Of a DNA stretch of 64,000 nucleotides, positions 43,927-52,452 are shown in pieces (position 1 is the first letter of the stretch; each line of letters begins with the position of its first letter). The translations under genes were made by a program, and so were the position numbers. The DNA comes from CAYYKD01 sp964471825 (GTDB lineage: Bacteria; Spirochaetota; GWE2-31-10; CAYYKD01), in contig CAYYKD010000016.1 in NCBI GenBank assembly GCA_964471825.1, positions 11,200 through 75,199 of the forward strand, read 5' to 3'. The notes under the pieces are model-generated. The model was given only the letters and a program-made list of their open reading frames with translations, was not told where the DNA came from and did not search any database.

Positions 43927-45734
43927 GATTTAGCTGAAACCAACTGTGCAGCTGAAGTTGATATATCTTTAATCGCTGTATTAATATCTGATAGTGAAGT
44001 ACTTAATGTCTCAATTGCATCAAAAAATGTTCCTATCTCTGTCGACAATTTATTAGAATTCTGCTCATCAGTTGCTATCTCTTTTGTTATGGTTTGCATG
44101 ATAGGTATAATTTTGTTTGTTTCAGCCTTTGTTTTATCAGCCAGTTTTCTGATCTCACTAGAAACTACCGCAAACCCCTTTCCAAGCTCCCCTGCTCTAG
44201 ATGCTTCAATAGCGGCATTTAGAGACAAAAGATTAATTTGCTCTGATATCTCTTGAATCGCAGATACTATAGGGTCAAATTGTTCTGCATGCTCTTTGAG
44301 ACTTATATTTAAATTTTTATTCATCTCTGTATGCGAACTAAGCTCATTAAATGTGACTTTAATCTTTTCAGTAAGATTTACAACAGACCTGGTGGTTGCT
44401 TCAATCTGAGTTGCTGTTATAGAGATGTGCTCAGATATCTGGTAATTATCACTGACAGTGCGTGTTAAGTTCTTTTCAAGGTAGTGACGACAATTACTGA
44501 TTACATTTGTTTTATTATAGACAGCTGTTGCAAATTTCTGACATGAATCATATCCGCATGATCTACAATTTAGATAATCTTTTCGCTCCTCTTTCTCCAT
44601 TTTTTTAAATATTTTTTCTAACTGATTATTTTTAAGAGTATTTATCACAGCATTTGACTCTGAAAAATACACCCTGTTTATATTAGTATTTTTAAATGTC
44701 GATAATATTTTATCAAAAATATTGTTTTTTATAATATATTCTTTCGATTCTACACTTGCAAGTTCATCAATATTACAATGCTCATCATCAATATTTTTAG
44801 TTTTGCTATTTCCGGGACCTCTATAACACCCACCTTGACAGTTTAATAATTCACAGAATACGGAGCTTGACTTCTCTTTATTTTGAAGTTTGTTACTTAA
44901 TAATGTCAGATATTCACTATAAACATCTACACCTTCCATACTATAAGTCTTAATCTTGCTAAAATATTTACTCATCATAGATATATATCCGGAAGGTTTA
45001 CAGAAAACTTTACCGGCTATAGATTCTATCCAATCAGGTTTATCATCTTTATATTCTGATAAATTGACATTATGTAATCCCATATATTTTTCAAGATTTT
45101 TTACTGTAATATTAAATTGAATCTCATTATCCGTGTCCGGATCCCTAAACTCTCTTCTTTTAGACAGGCATGTTCCTAAATAAACTATATTTCCATCATA
45201 GTTCAATTTTTGCCTCAATATTTTAGCTAAGATAATTGCAGGTGAATGTGAGGGAGACAAATTTGATATCATTTCCGGATATTTCATTTTGATATATTCT
45301 ACAACAGATGGACAGTGTTGAGAAATTATTGGTAAGTTCTCTGTCTTTTTCAAATATTTGAGATTTTTTATTACAGCAAGCTCTGCACCTACCCCTTCAT
45401 CATATATCCCTTCCAGTATCCATGACTTCCTTAACCAATTTATTAGTTTAGGGAAATTATCTTTATATTTTATATAGATAACAGGTGATATGATTAACAA
45501 AGACTTTTCTCCTCTATTTACCGAGTCGATATAATCCTTAAAATCATCAACAAAATTTATAGCACCATGAGGACATGATCTATAACAATTTCCACACCCT
45601 ATACATTGATTTTTATTGATAGTGAGTTTATTATTTTGATAATTAAAACAATATTTAATTGGACAACTTGAAATACAAACAAAACAATTAACACATTTAG
45701 AATTATCAATATCAACTATCTTACAAAGTTCCAT
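43923..45734 (-). CDS. [FeFe]-hydrogenase-like chemoreceptor (ferredoxin, H-cluster domain and MCP signalling domain)
   Basis: 603 aa, soluble (no membrane segment). Two 4Fe-4S ferredoxin motifs (C14,17,20,24 and C44,47,50,54) lead into an Fe-hydrogenase large-subunit domain. Its H-cluster ligand positions are C141 (QHCPS), C189 (GTCLSK), C299 and C303 (NCQGGC). Where active hydrogenases have a proton-transfer Cys before the first ligand, this one has His140. A further CxxC-x4-C cluster (390-398) and C415 follow, then an MCP signalling domain with the hairpin tip NAAIEASRAGELGKGFAVV. It most likely senses redox state or hydrogen and signals to CheA. Confidence 0.9.
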   Translation of the reverse strand: MELCKIVDIDNSKCVNCFVCISSCPIKYCFNYQNNKLTINKNQCIGCGNCYRSCPHGAINFVDDFKDYIDSVNRGEKSLLIISPVIYIKYKDNFPKLINWLRKSWILEGIYDEGVGAELAVIKNLKYLKKTENLPIISQHCPSVVEYIKMKYPEMISNLSPSHSPAIILAKILRQKLNYDGNIVYLGTCLSKRREFRDPDTDNEIQFNITVKNLEKYMGLHNVNLSEYKDDKPDWIESIAGKVFCKPSGYISMMSKYFSKIKTYSMEGVDVYSEYLTLLSNKLQNKEKSSSVFCELLNCQGGCYRGPGNSKTKNIDDEHCNIDELASVESKEYIIKNNIFDKILSTFKNTNINRVYFSESNAVINTLKNNQLEKIFKKMEKEERKDYLNCRSCGYDSCQKFATAVYNKTNVISNCRHYLEKNLTRTVSDNYQISEHISITATQIEATTRSVVNLTEKIKVTFNELSSHTEMNKNLNISLKEHAEQFDPIVSAIQEISEQINLLSLNAAIEASRAGELGKGFAVVSSEIRKLADKTKAETNKIIPIMQTITKEIATDEQNSNKLSTEIGTFFDAIETLSTSLSDINTAIKDISTSAAQLVSAKS

Positions 45735-45950
45735 TCTATTACTCCAAAAAAAACTTACAGAATATACTGATAAACGCAGTAAATTCTTACTATATTTATC
45801 GTAAATATTTTCAGTAAAGTAAAGGAAATAAAAACTATATCATATTTTTTTTTACTACAATGAAAAATCATTATATATCACAATCCGGAATAGATAGCAG
45901 ATTTTTTAAATTTATAACTTAGAGGCACCGCATACTTATACAAATATCTA

Positions 45951-45977
45951 TTGACTTATAAATAATAATTATATAAT
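45951..45977 (+). promoter_or_regulatory. fabH promoter
   Basis: TTGACT (45951-45956), then TATAAT at 45972-45977 (15-nt spacer), or TAATAT with 17 nt. It lies about 33 bp before the fabH start. The rest of the 275-bp divergent region shows nothing else. Confidence 0.5.
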
Positions 45978-46009
45978 ATTAACTAATCTTAAATTAATAG
46001 GAAATTTCA

Positions 46010-46987
46010 ATGTTTAAAGTGATCGGAACTGGTCATTACTTACCTGAAAAAAGGTTAACAAATCTAGATCTAGAAAAAATTGTAGACACAACTGATAAAT
46101 GGATTATTGAAAGAACTGGAATATCTGAAAGAAGGATCGCGGCTGATGATGAAATGAATAGTGATCTTGCGGCTAAGGCCGCCCTTGATGCGATCAAATC
46201 AGCAGGATTAACACCAAAAGACATTGAAATAATGATTGTAGGCACTTCAACAGCTGATTATACACTACCTGCAATGGCACCAATTATTCAACATAAAATA
46301 GGCTGTGATCACATTCCTGCCTTTGATATTAATTCTGTATGTTCAAGTTTTGCATATGGTTTTATAATTGCGGCTGGATTCTTAAACTCAAAATTGTACA
46401 ATAACTGTCTTGTCATCGGCAGCGATATTTACTCAAGAATTTTAAATTGGGAAGACAGAACGACTTGTTGTATTTTTGGGGATGGTGCCGGTGCGGCCGT
46501 TCTACAATGGGATGAAAAAGCACGAGGTGTGCTTAGTCATATTTACGGAGCAAATGGTGAGGACCACGAACTAATTAAGGTTCCGGTCGGAGGTTCAAGA
46601 AATCCGGCCTACAATAACAGGCTATATAAAAAAGAGGATTACTTTTTTCAAATGGCTGGTATTGATGTTTATGAGTTTACAATAACTACTATACCGCAGG
46701 TGGCTAATGATTTAATAAAAAAAGCCGGTCTGACCCCGGATGACATTGACTTTGTTATACTTCATCAGGCAAATAGACGAATTATAGAATCAGTTTCAAA
46801 ATACACAAAGATACCAATGGAGAAATTTATAATCAATATTGAACGAGTCGGAAATACATCATCTGCTTCAATCCCAATTGCATTCGATGAAGCAGTTAAA
46901 TCAGGAAGAATACAAAGTAAAGACATTGTCATGATGATTGGTTTTGGCGGCGGTCTCAGTTGGGGTGGAGTTGTATTTGAATTTTAA
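46010..46987 (+). CDS. fabH: 3-oxoacyl-[acyl-carrier-protein] synthase III (FabH)
   Basis: Starts fatty-acid synthesis by condensing acetyl-CoA with malonyl-ACP. Catalytic Cys111 lies in INSVCSSFAYGF, His in ILHQANRR and Asn in GNTSSASIP; the triad is complete. GGAxxxL-type binding and the GFGGGLSWGG C-terminus are present. 325 aa. It stands apart from other fab genes here, so a special use such as an unusual primer is possible. Confidence 0.95.
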   Translation: MFKVIGTGHYLPEKRLTNLDLEKIVDTTDKWIIERTGISERRIAADDEMNSDLAAKAALDAIKSAGLTPKDIEIMIVGTSTADYTLPAMAPIIQHKIGCDHIPAFDINSVCSSFAYGFIIAAGFLNSKLYNNCLVIGSDIYSRILNWEDRTTCCIFGDGAGAAVLQWDEKARGVLSHIYGANGEDHELIKVPVGGSRNPAYNNRLYKKEDYFFQMAGIDVYEFTITTIPQVANDLIKKAGLTPDDIDFVILHQANRRIIESVSKYTKIPMEKFIINIERVGNTSSASIPIAFDEAVKSGRIQSKDIVMMIGFGGGLSWGGVVFEF

Positions 46988-47005
46988 TAAAAAAATGAGG
47001 TTTTT

Positions 47006-48001
47006 ATGAACAATTTAGAAATATCGAGTAAAATAAATAGCTTAATAACAAATAATCAAATTTCAGGTAAAACGGACATAATCTCTTATAAATCTTGTAG
47101 TAAAAAAAATGAACTTGTTTTTTTTATTAAGCCTGAAATAACCATTGCAGGAAGTGAGGCAGTTAATAAAACAATTGAACTATCCTTTGATTTATTTGAG
47201 AAATATAACATTAATATTACAGGCCTGTCTGTCATTGGCTATGAGTATCTAAAAAAATACAACATTATTGAAGAACACTATGGTGTGATTAATATGGTTG
47301 CCAAAAACGGAACTAAAGTATTAACAAGCCATCCAAAAAAAATATTTCAAGAAAATTTTAATATAGATATAAAAGATGCAGAGGTCTATGGAGGATTTGA
47401 GTTTCTTGAAAACTACAGCTCGTTTAATACTAATTCATTAAATGATCTCTGGGAGTCAGGAAATCGTGTTAAACTTGCACCCGGAATTTATTGTGAAAAA
47501 CATAGAATTGATGAAAAGGAAATCTATATATTAAATGGATTTAATCCTTTTCAACTATCATTTTTCACTGAAAAAGATAGATATATAATTGTCTTTTCAC
47601 TCTCTACAGATACAGATTGGTCAGTGCTTAGAAATGAAATGATTGGTATTACAAATCCATATAAAGCACTAAAAGGATCGCTTCGTTCAGATCTGCTAAA
47701 CCTTAAGGATACATTAAAGATAGATATTAATCCGGGGCAAAATGGTGTTCATCTTTCTGCAGGTCCTATTGAAGCTCTTGCAGAGTTAGTCAGATTTTTT
47801 TCAACACTTACTGAGAACAGGCTTGAATATGCAGAAACACAGATCGGACGATACCTTATATCGAAGGGGTTTTCACCTCAAGATTTAATTAAAATGGTTT
47901 CAAATTGTAAGGTTTTGTATAATAATGAAAACCAATATCTCTTTGATATCACTGAAGAGAAAAATCTGACTCAAATGGAATTTTTAAAAGATTTTTTTTA
48001 G
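47006..48001 (+). CDS. nucleoside-diphosphate-kinase-like protein with inserted segment
   Basis: 331 aa, about twice the size of NDK. Residues 25-105 resemble the NDK N-terminal half (VFFIKPEITIAG; IIEEHYG), and residues 190-275 the C-terminal half (MIGITNPYKALKGSLRSDL; GQNGVHLSAG). Between lies an ~80-residue insert. Positions matching the NDK active site are kept: K42, T216, R227, N246, catalytic-type H249 and S251. A C-terminal ~60-residue tail follows. Possibly an NDK variant; function untested. Directly after fabH (18 bp). Confidence 0.72.
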   Translation: MNNLEISSKINSLITNNQISGKTDIISYKSCSKKNELVFFIKPEITIAGSEAVNKTIELSFDLFEKYNINITGLSVIGYEYLKKYNIIEEHYGVINMVAKNGTKVLTSHPKKIFQENFNIDIKDAEVYGGFEFLENYSSFNTNSLNDLWESGNRVKLAPGIYCEKHRIDEKEIYILNGFNPFQLSFFTEKDRYIIVFSLSTDTDWSVLRNEMIGITNPYKALKGSLRSDLLNLKDTLKIDINPGQNGVHLSAGPIEALAELVRFFSTLTENRLEYAETQIGRYLISKGFSPQDLIKMVSNCKVLYNNENQYLFDITEEKNLTQMEFLKDFF

Positions 48002-48036
48002 TTTGTCCTGAAATATTTACATTTAAATTTGAGTAA

Positions 48037-48072
48037 GGCTCTTGATAAATTTTTTTTAAGAGCCATTTTTTT
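48037..48072 (+). terminator. intrinsic terminator after the NDK-like gene
   Basis: GGCTCTT and AAGAGCC form a 7-bp stem, with a T-rich loop, followed by ATTTTTTT. It ends the fabH operon. Confidence 0.7.
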
Positions 48073-48113
48073 AATCAATTTGATAAGATTGAAAAAAAGA
48101 ATATGAACAACGA

Positions 48114-48917
48114 TTAATATGACCCCAGAAATTTGAAAAATTCAGATTTGTGCTGAATCTTTTTAATAAATTCTTCATGTTTACACTTAATGTTCTTAAT
48201 CTCATACTCAACTATAAAAAAGTATTCCCATTTTTTTATCATTGATGGCCTGCTTTCGATCTTAGTCATATTTACACGACTCGAATTAAATATCTTTATT
48301 ATTCGGTGGAGTGCCCCAGCCTTATTTGGTAAAGAAAAAACAACCATCCCCCTGGATTTAAGTTCATTCTGTGGAATCTTTGTAATAATAAAGAATTTTG
48401 TCTCATTGTCATTTCGATCATTGATCGGGCATTCCATTATTTCAAGATTATATTCTTTGGCACATATCTCAGGTCCTATTGAAGCTGAATTTTCAGTCTC
48501 AGATGAAAGAAGAGCCGCTTTTGCATTACTTGTTGTCTCAATAAGTTCTACTGTCGGATATTTTCGATTTAGGTATAAAGAACATTGCCTAAATGACTGA
48601 TCATGAGCATATATTCTATTAAAAGATGATGTTTTAATGCTTTTCATTAAGGCCTGTCTAATTGATATATTTATCTGATCATATATCCGTGTCTGAGTTT
48701 TAAAAAATTGATCAATTGTCTCGGTAATTGTACCTCCGACAGAGTTTTCAATAGGTACAACCCCAAAATCAAAGAGATTATCATTAACATTATGAAATAC
48801 ATCTGCAATTTTATTGCAAGCAACAAAATTATTCTCAGAATCGAAATATTCTATAGCAGCCTCATGTGTAAAAGTCCCTTTAGGACCTAAGTAACCGATT
48901 ATTTTACCGTTATCCAT
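48114..48917 (-). CDS. pheA: prephenate dehydratase
   Basis: Converts prephenate to phenylpyruvate in phenylalanine synthesis. YLGPKGTFTHEAA begins the domain, and VVPIENSVGGTITETIDQF and NDNETKFFIITK (the TRF-type motif, here TKF) follow. The C-terminal ACT domain (GALHRIIKIFNSSRVNMTKIES) binds phenylalanine for feedback. 267 aa, with no chorismate mutase domain. It overlaps aroQ by one base. Confidence 0.93.
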   Translation of the reverse strand: MDNGKIIGYLGPKGTFTHEAAIEYFDSENNFVACNKIADVFHNVNDNLFDFGVVPIENSVGGTITETIDQFFKTQTRIYDQINISIRQALMKSIKTSSFNRIYAHDQSFRQCSLYLNRKYPTVELIETTSNAKAALLSSETENSASIGPEICAKEYNLEIMECPINDRNDNETKFFIITKIPQNELKSRGMVVFSLPNKAGALHRIIKIFNSSRVNMTKIESRPSMIKKWEYFFIVEYEIKNIKCKHEEFIKKIQHKSEFFKFLGSY

Positions 48918-49348
48918 TATTTTCCCTTATTTCCTATGATATAATGAAGTGCAAGTTTATAGGACTCTACACCAAAGCCACAAATCTGTCCAACACAGAC
49001 CGGAGCGATCATTGATTTATGCCTAAACTCCTCTCTAGAATGTATATTGGAAATATGAACCTCAATCACTTTTATTTTGGTACCGGCTATTGCATCTCGC
49101 AGGGCAATTGAAGTGTGTGTATATGCTCCAGGATTAAAAATGATCCATTCTATATTTTTTTCAACCGCAAGATGAATAAAATTAATAAGTTCCCCTTCAA
49201 CATTCGATTGAAACGCAATAATCTCATCATTTCCGGCAAGATTCTTTAAATCTTTAAAAATATCATCCAATGTTGATGAACCATAAACACCAGGTTCTCT
49301 CTTACCCAGTAAATTGAGATTAGGGCCATTAAGTAAACCAATTTTCAT
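48917..49348 (-). CDS. aroQ: type II 3-dehydroquinate dehydratase
   Basis: Third step of the shikimate pathway. 143 aa. GPNLNLLGKREPGVYG, the active-site Asn/Tyr regions, NPGAYTHTSIALRDAI and EVHISNIHSREEFRHKS (catalytic His) are all present. Followed at once by pheA, so aromatic amino acid genes are grouped here. Confidence 0.96.
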   Translation of the reverse strand: MKIGLLNGPNLNLLGKREPGVYGSSTLDDIFKDLKNLAGNDEIIAFQSNVEGELINFIHLAVEKNIEWIIFNPGAYTHTSIALRDAIAGTKIKVIEVHISNIHSREEFRHKSMIAPVCVGQICGFGVESYKLALHYIIGNKGK

Positions 49349-49791
49349 AAGTTATCCTTGTTTATTTTTAGAAACAGATTATTTATACCACCCTGTAATA
49401 TCTCTTTCCGATAAAAATCAATATATTCACCAGATTTTTTAATAATCTCAGACTCATCCATCTTTTCTATTACATCTTTACCCAGATCTAAAATAAAATC
49501 TCTTGTTCCCAGTTTTGATGAAAGTTTTTCAATAAAAGTAAACTCATCATAAGTATCTAATACTGAAAAAATATCAGCCTCGAACTCTCTTGTAGGTATA
49601 TGATTGTTACTCTCATTATCTACATATGAAAGATTATCAAAACCAAATTCATTTGCATTTTCAAATAAATGATTTAATAGCCTAATTGACGCACTCTCAG
49701 TACCATCATTAACACTTCCACATATCCACTCACCTATCGAGGCAAGTTTTACAAGCTCATAAAATTCCTTCTTCGTAAAATTTAGTTTCAT
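49345..49791 (-). CDS. hypothetical protein upstream of aroQ
   Basis: 148 aa from MKLNFTKKEFYELVKLASIG; this start has a GGAA site 5-6 nt upstream, while a longer reading begins with a hydrophobic stretch that lies in untranslated sequence. Acidic, mostly helical, no signal peptide. Sequence such as GEWICGSVNDG and FEADIFSVLDTYDEF does not match any family I know. It overlaps aroQ by 4 bp, so it is likely translated with it. Confidence 0.6.
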   Translation of the reverse strand: MKLNFTKKEFYELVKLASIGEWICGSVNDGTESASIRLLNHLFENANEFGFDNLSYVDNESNNHIPTREFEADIFSVLDTYDEFTFIEKLSSKLGTRDFILDLGKDVIEKMDESEIIKKSGEYIDFYRKEILQGGINNLFLKINKDNL

Positions 49792-50065
49792 AAAAATTCC
49801 ATAATTTAAAATTAATGTAATATAACAGAGAAAAATAAGAAAATCAAGAGGCATTTGCAAAACTGGCTAGATTTTAAATTATACTCAAACTATTTATTTT
49901 GTGTCGTAATTTGATTTATCAACTTATTGATTTAAAATAAAATACAATTCAGAAAATTAACAAATCAATTTTTTGTAGCTATAAAAGATTTTTAATCTAA
50001 AATCATTGTTTATTTGAGATTTTTATTGTATAAACTAATTTAATCGATATAATATGGAGATAGTG

Positions 50066-51640
50066 ATGTCCGATAATTCTCAAAAACCTGAAAGTGCTAT
50101 ACAAAATTCTGTGTTAGATAAAGTTATCGAGTTCTTTACCGGTTTAACAAGTATAGATAGAATTAAAGTAAAAAAATTAAAAGAAATAAACAGTAATGTT
50201 CAAAAACACAAATATAAATTTTATAATTACAAAAAAGATTTAATTAATCCACAATTTGGTGCCTATATTTATGATATATATCGAATAAGTCAAAACTTTG
50301 CCAATCATTTTAATATCAAAGTTCGGGGAAATTCTATTAAAGAATTTATTATTACAAAAGTGTCATCATCTGAACAACATAAAATATCAGAAGAGCTTTC
50401 ACCGGAAAAAATAAGAGAACTTTTATTAAAGGCTGACAATAAAAAACAGGCTGTTGAGAAAATTAAAGAACTACTACAAAAATATGTTAAAGAATTTGAT
50501 ACTGAATCTGTAAGAACAATTAATACAACATTCAATCAAATATCTGACTTTTCAAATTTGATTAATTTTGACTGGTACTTTTTAGTTCATAAATTCGATT
50601 CTAATATATATGAAGGAAACTTTAATTACAAACCAAACTTTGAAACACTCGACTCTAAATATGTAATTGAAGAATTAATACCTCTTGTGGATTATCTATA
50701 TACAATTGATTTTAACAAGGATTTTAAGTTTCTTCTAACTTATATTCAGGAATCAAGCGATGATAAATCTTTAGCACAACTATTTAAAAAGCTCATTCAG
50801 TTATTTAGAAATCTAAAAAGGGATGATCTGCTATTTGACATAGTGAAGTTGGTACAGAAAGATCCATTCTTTGAATACAAAAAATTTCCATCTGACTCTA
50901 GAATAGTACAGGATTATATATCGATTTTTCAAAATAGTGTTCAAAAAACAGTACAGGAAACATTAAAAGAGATAGAAAAAGACAGGATCAATAAACTTCT
51001 AATGGATATCTTTAGAACAACTATTATCGTAAGATTAAAGTTTTATACTCAAACACTTAATGAGATGCTCCTTAAGTCCGGATTTTCAGGGTTTGGTTAT
51101 ATTGAACCGATGAATTATCTGAAAGCTTTTTTATTGGACTTCTGTAAAGGTGAGCTTAAAAAGAGGCTTGATCATTTAATTATAAAAGGTGAATGGCAAA
51201 CCCCTACCCTTTCGAGTGAATATTCATCACTTCTTGATATAATAACAAAACTCTCTGATGAGGTAATTGAGTTTGATAACAAATGCAGTGATGATGAGAG
51301 ATATGGCAAAGAAATTAAAAAGCTCTCACATGCGGCAAAACATGAACCAAAAGCGAAACAACTTTTAAGACAGATCTCATTATCAGTCGATAATGATGCA
51401 CAAAAATTAATCTTTGAATCAATAAAAGTCTTATCAATCTTCCTAGGTAAATTAAAACTTCTCTACGATGATTATACTTTGAAAGTACCAAAAATGATAA
51501 TAAACTTTCACAAGATTAAATGGGATTTTGGAAATGATTTTAACGAAGACTTTTCGGAGGTATTAAAAAAGATATCAAGTTTTATTAACCTTATGAAAAA
51601 CTATGTAAAAGATCAAAATACGCCTGCAAAGGGGGGCTAA
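50066..51640 (+). CDS. hypothetical protein of a spirochaete type
   Basis: 524 aa from MSDNSQKPES, chosen because GGAG sits 6 nt upstream; a further in-frame ATG lies 12 bases upstream of it. All-helical, charged, no signal peptide or membrane segment, so cytoplasmic. It resembles, from memory, a spirochaete family of unknown function (DUF5312-like), but I cannot confirm this. Its stop overlaps the HAD gene start (TAATG). Confidence 0.75.
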   Translation: MSDNSQKPESAIQNSVLDKVIEFFTGLTSIDRIKVKKLKEINSNVQKHKYKFYNYKKDLINPQFGAYIYDIYRISQNFANHFNIKVRGNSIKEFIITKVSSSEQHKISEELSPEKIRELLLKADNKKQAVEKIKELLQKYVKEFDTESVRTINTTFNQISDFSNLINFDWYFLVHKFDSNIYEGNFNYKPNFETLDSKYVIEELIPLVDYLYTIDFNKDFKFLLTYIQESSDDKSLAQLFKKLIQLFRNLKRDDLLFDIVKLVQKDPFFEYKKFPSDSRIVQDYISIFQNSVQKTVQETLKEIEKDRINKLLMDIFRTTIIVRLKFYTQTLNEMLLKSGFSGFGYIEPMNYLKAFLLDFCKGELKKRLDHLIIKGEWQTPTLSSEYSSLLDIITKLSDEVIEFDNKCSDDERYGKEIKKLSHAAKHEPKAKQLLRQISLSVDNDAQKLIFESIKVLSIFLGKLKLLYDDYTLKVPKMIINFHKIKWDFGNDFNEDFSEVLKKISSFINLMKNYVKDQNTPAKGG

Positions 51641-52425
51641 TGAATAAAATTAATAATATATTTTTTGACCTTGATGGAACTTTATATTTTAAAGGAAAAC
51701 TCATAAAGGATGCAGATAAAACAATAAAGAAACTTAGGGACTTGCAATATAAAATTGGTTTTCTAACAAATACTGACTCATTAACGCCAATAGAAATCAC
51801 AAATCGAATAAACTCCTACGGAATAGAAGCCTATGAATATGAAGTTATCAATCCTGTCTCAGTGGCCCTGAATTTTATCAATCAAAATAAGACAAAGAAA
51901 TTTTTCCTTCTAACTTCAGATTCAGTTACTGAATACTTCAATTCAAAAAACATATATTCAGTTAATGACAATCCCGACTTCATAATAATCGGGGATTTTA
52001 GAGAAAAAGTCTCATATGACCTAATTAACCGTGTTTTCAGACATATAAATAATGGTGCAGAATTAGTTGGTTTCAATAAGGGAAAGTTTTTTTATAACGA
52101 TGAAGGAATAAATATTGATACAGGTGGTTTTATCTCGCTATTTGAGTATAGTTCTGACAAAAGAGCAATAATAATCGGCAAACCTGAAAAAATATTTTTT
52201 GATATGGCACTTGTTCAATTTAATGCAAAAAATCAACAGTCTCTGGTTGTTGGAGACGATATAACAGTTGATATAGCCGGTGCAAATAATGCCGGCATAA
52301 AGTCAGTTATAGTTAAAACCGGCAAATATAACAATGACATCGTTATAAACTCAATTATAAAGCCGGATTTCACAATTAATTCTGTAGCTGAGATATTTTC
52401 TTTAGTTGATATATTTTCTATATAA
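51640..52425 (+). CDS. HAD-superfamily hydrolase (NagD/HDHD2-like)
   Basis: 261 aa. Motif I FFDLDGTLYFKG (nucleophile Asp), motif II LTNTDS, the conserved Lys in IGKPEK and motif IV GDDITVDIAGANNAG are present with the C2-type cap between motif II and III. Likely a phosphatase on a small phosphate ester; the substrate is unknown. Confidence 0.87.
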   Translation: MNKINNIFFDLDGTLYFKGKLIKDADKTIKKLRDLQYKIGFLTNTDSLTPIEITNRINSYGIEAYEYEVINPVSVALNFINQNKTKKFFLLTSDSVTEYFNSKNIYSVNDNPDFIIIGDFREKVSYDLINRVFRHINNGAELVGFNKGKFFYNDEGINIDTGGFISLFEYSSDKRAIIIGKPEKIFFDMALVQFNAKNQQSLVVGDDITVDIAGANNAGIKSVIVKTGKYNNDIVINSIIKPDFTINSVAEIFSLVDIFSI

Positions 52426-52452
52426 CACTTCAAAAAAACATAAATTTAGTAC

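Noticed and set aside
48031..48070. Another copy of the GGCTCTTG element
   Set aside because: It shares only GGCTCTTG and forms a hairpin followed by T-run, so it is better read as the terminator of the fabH operon.
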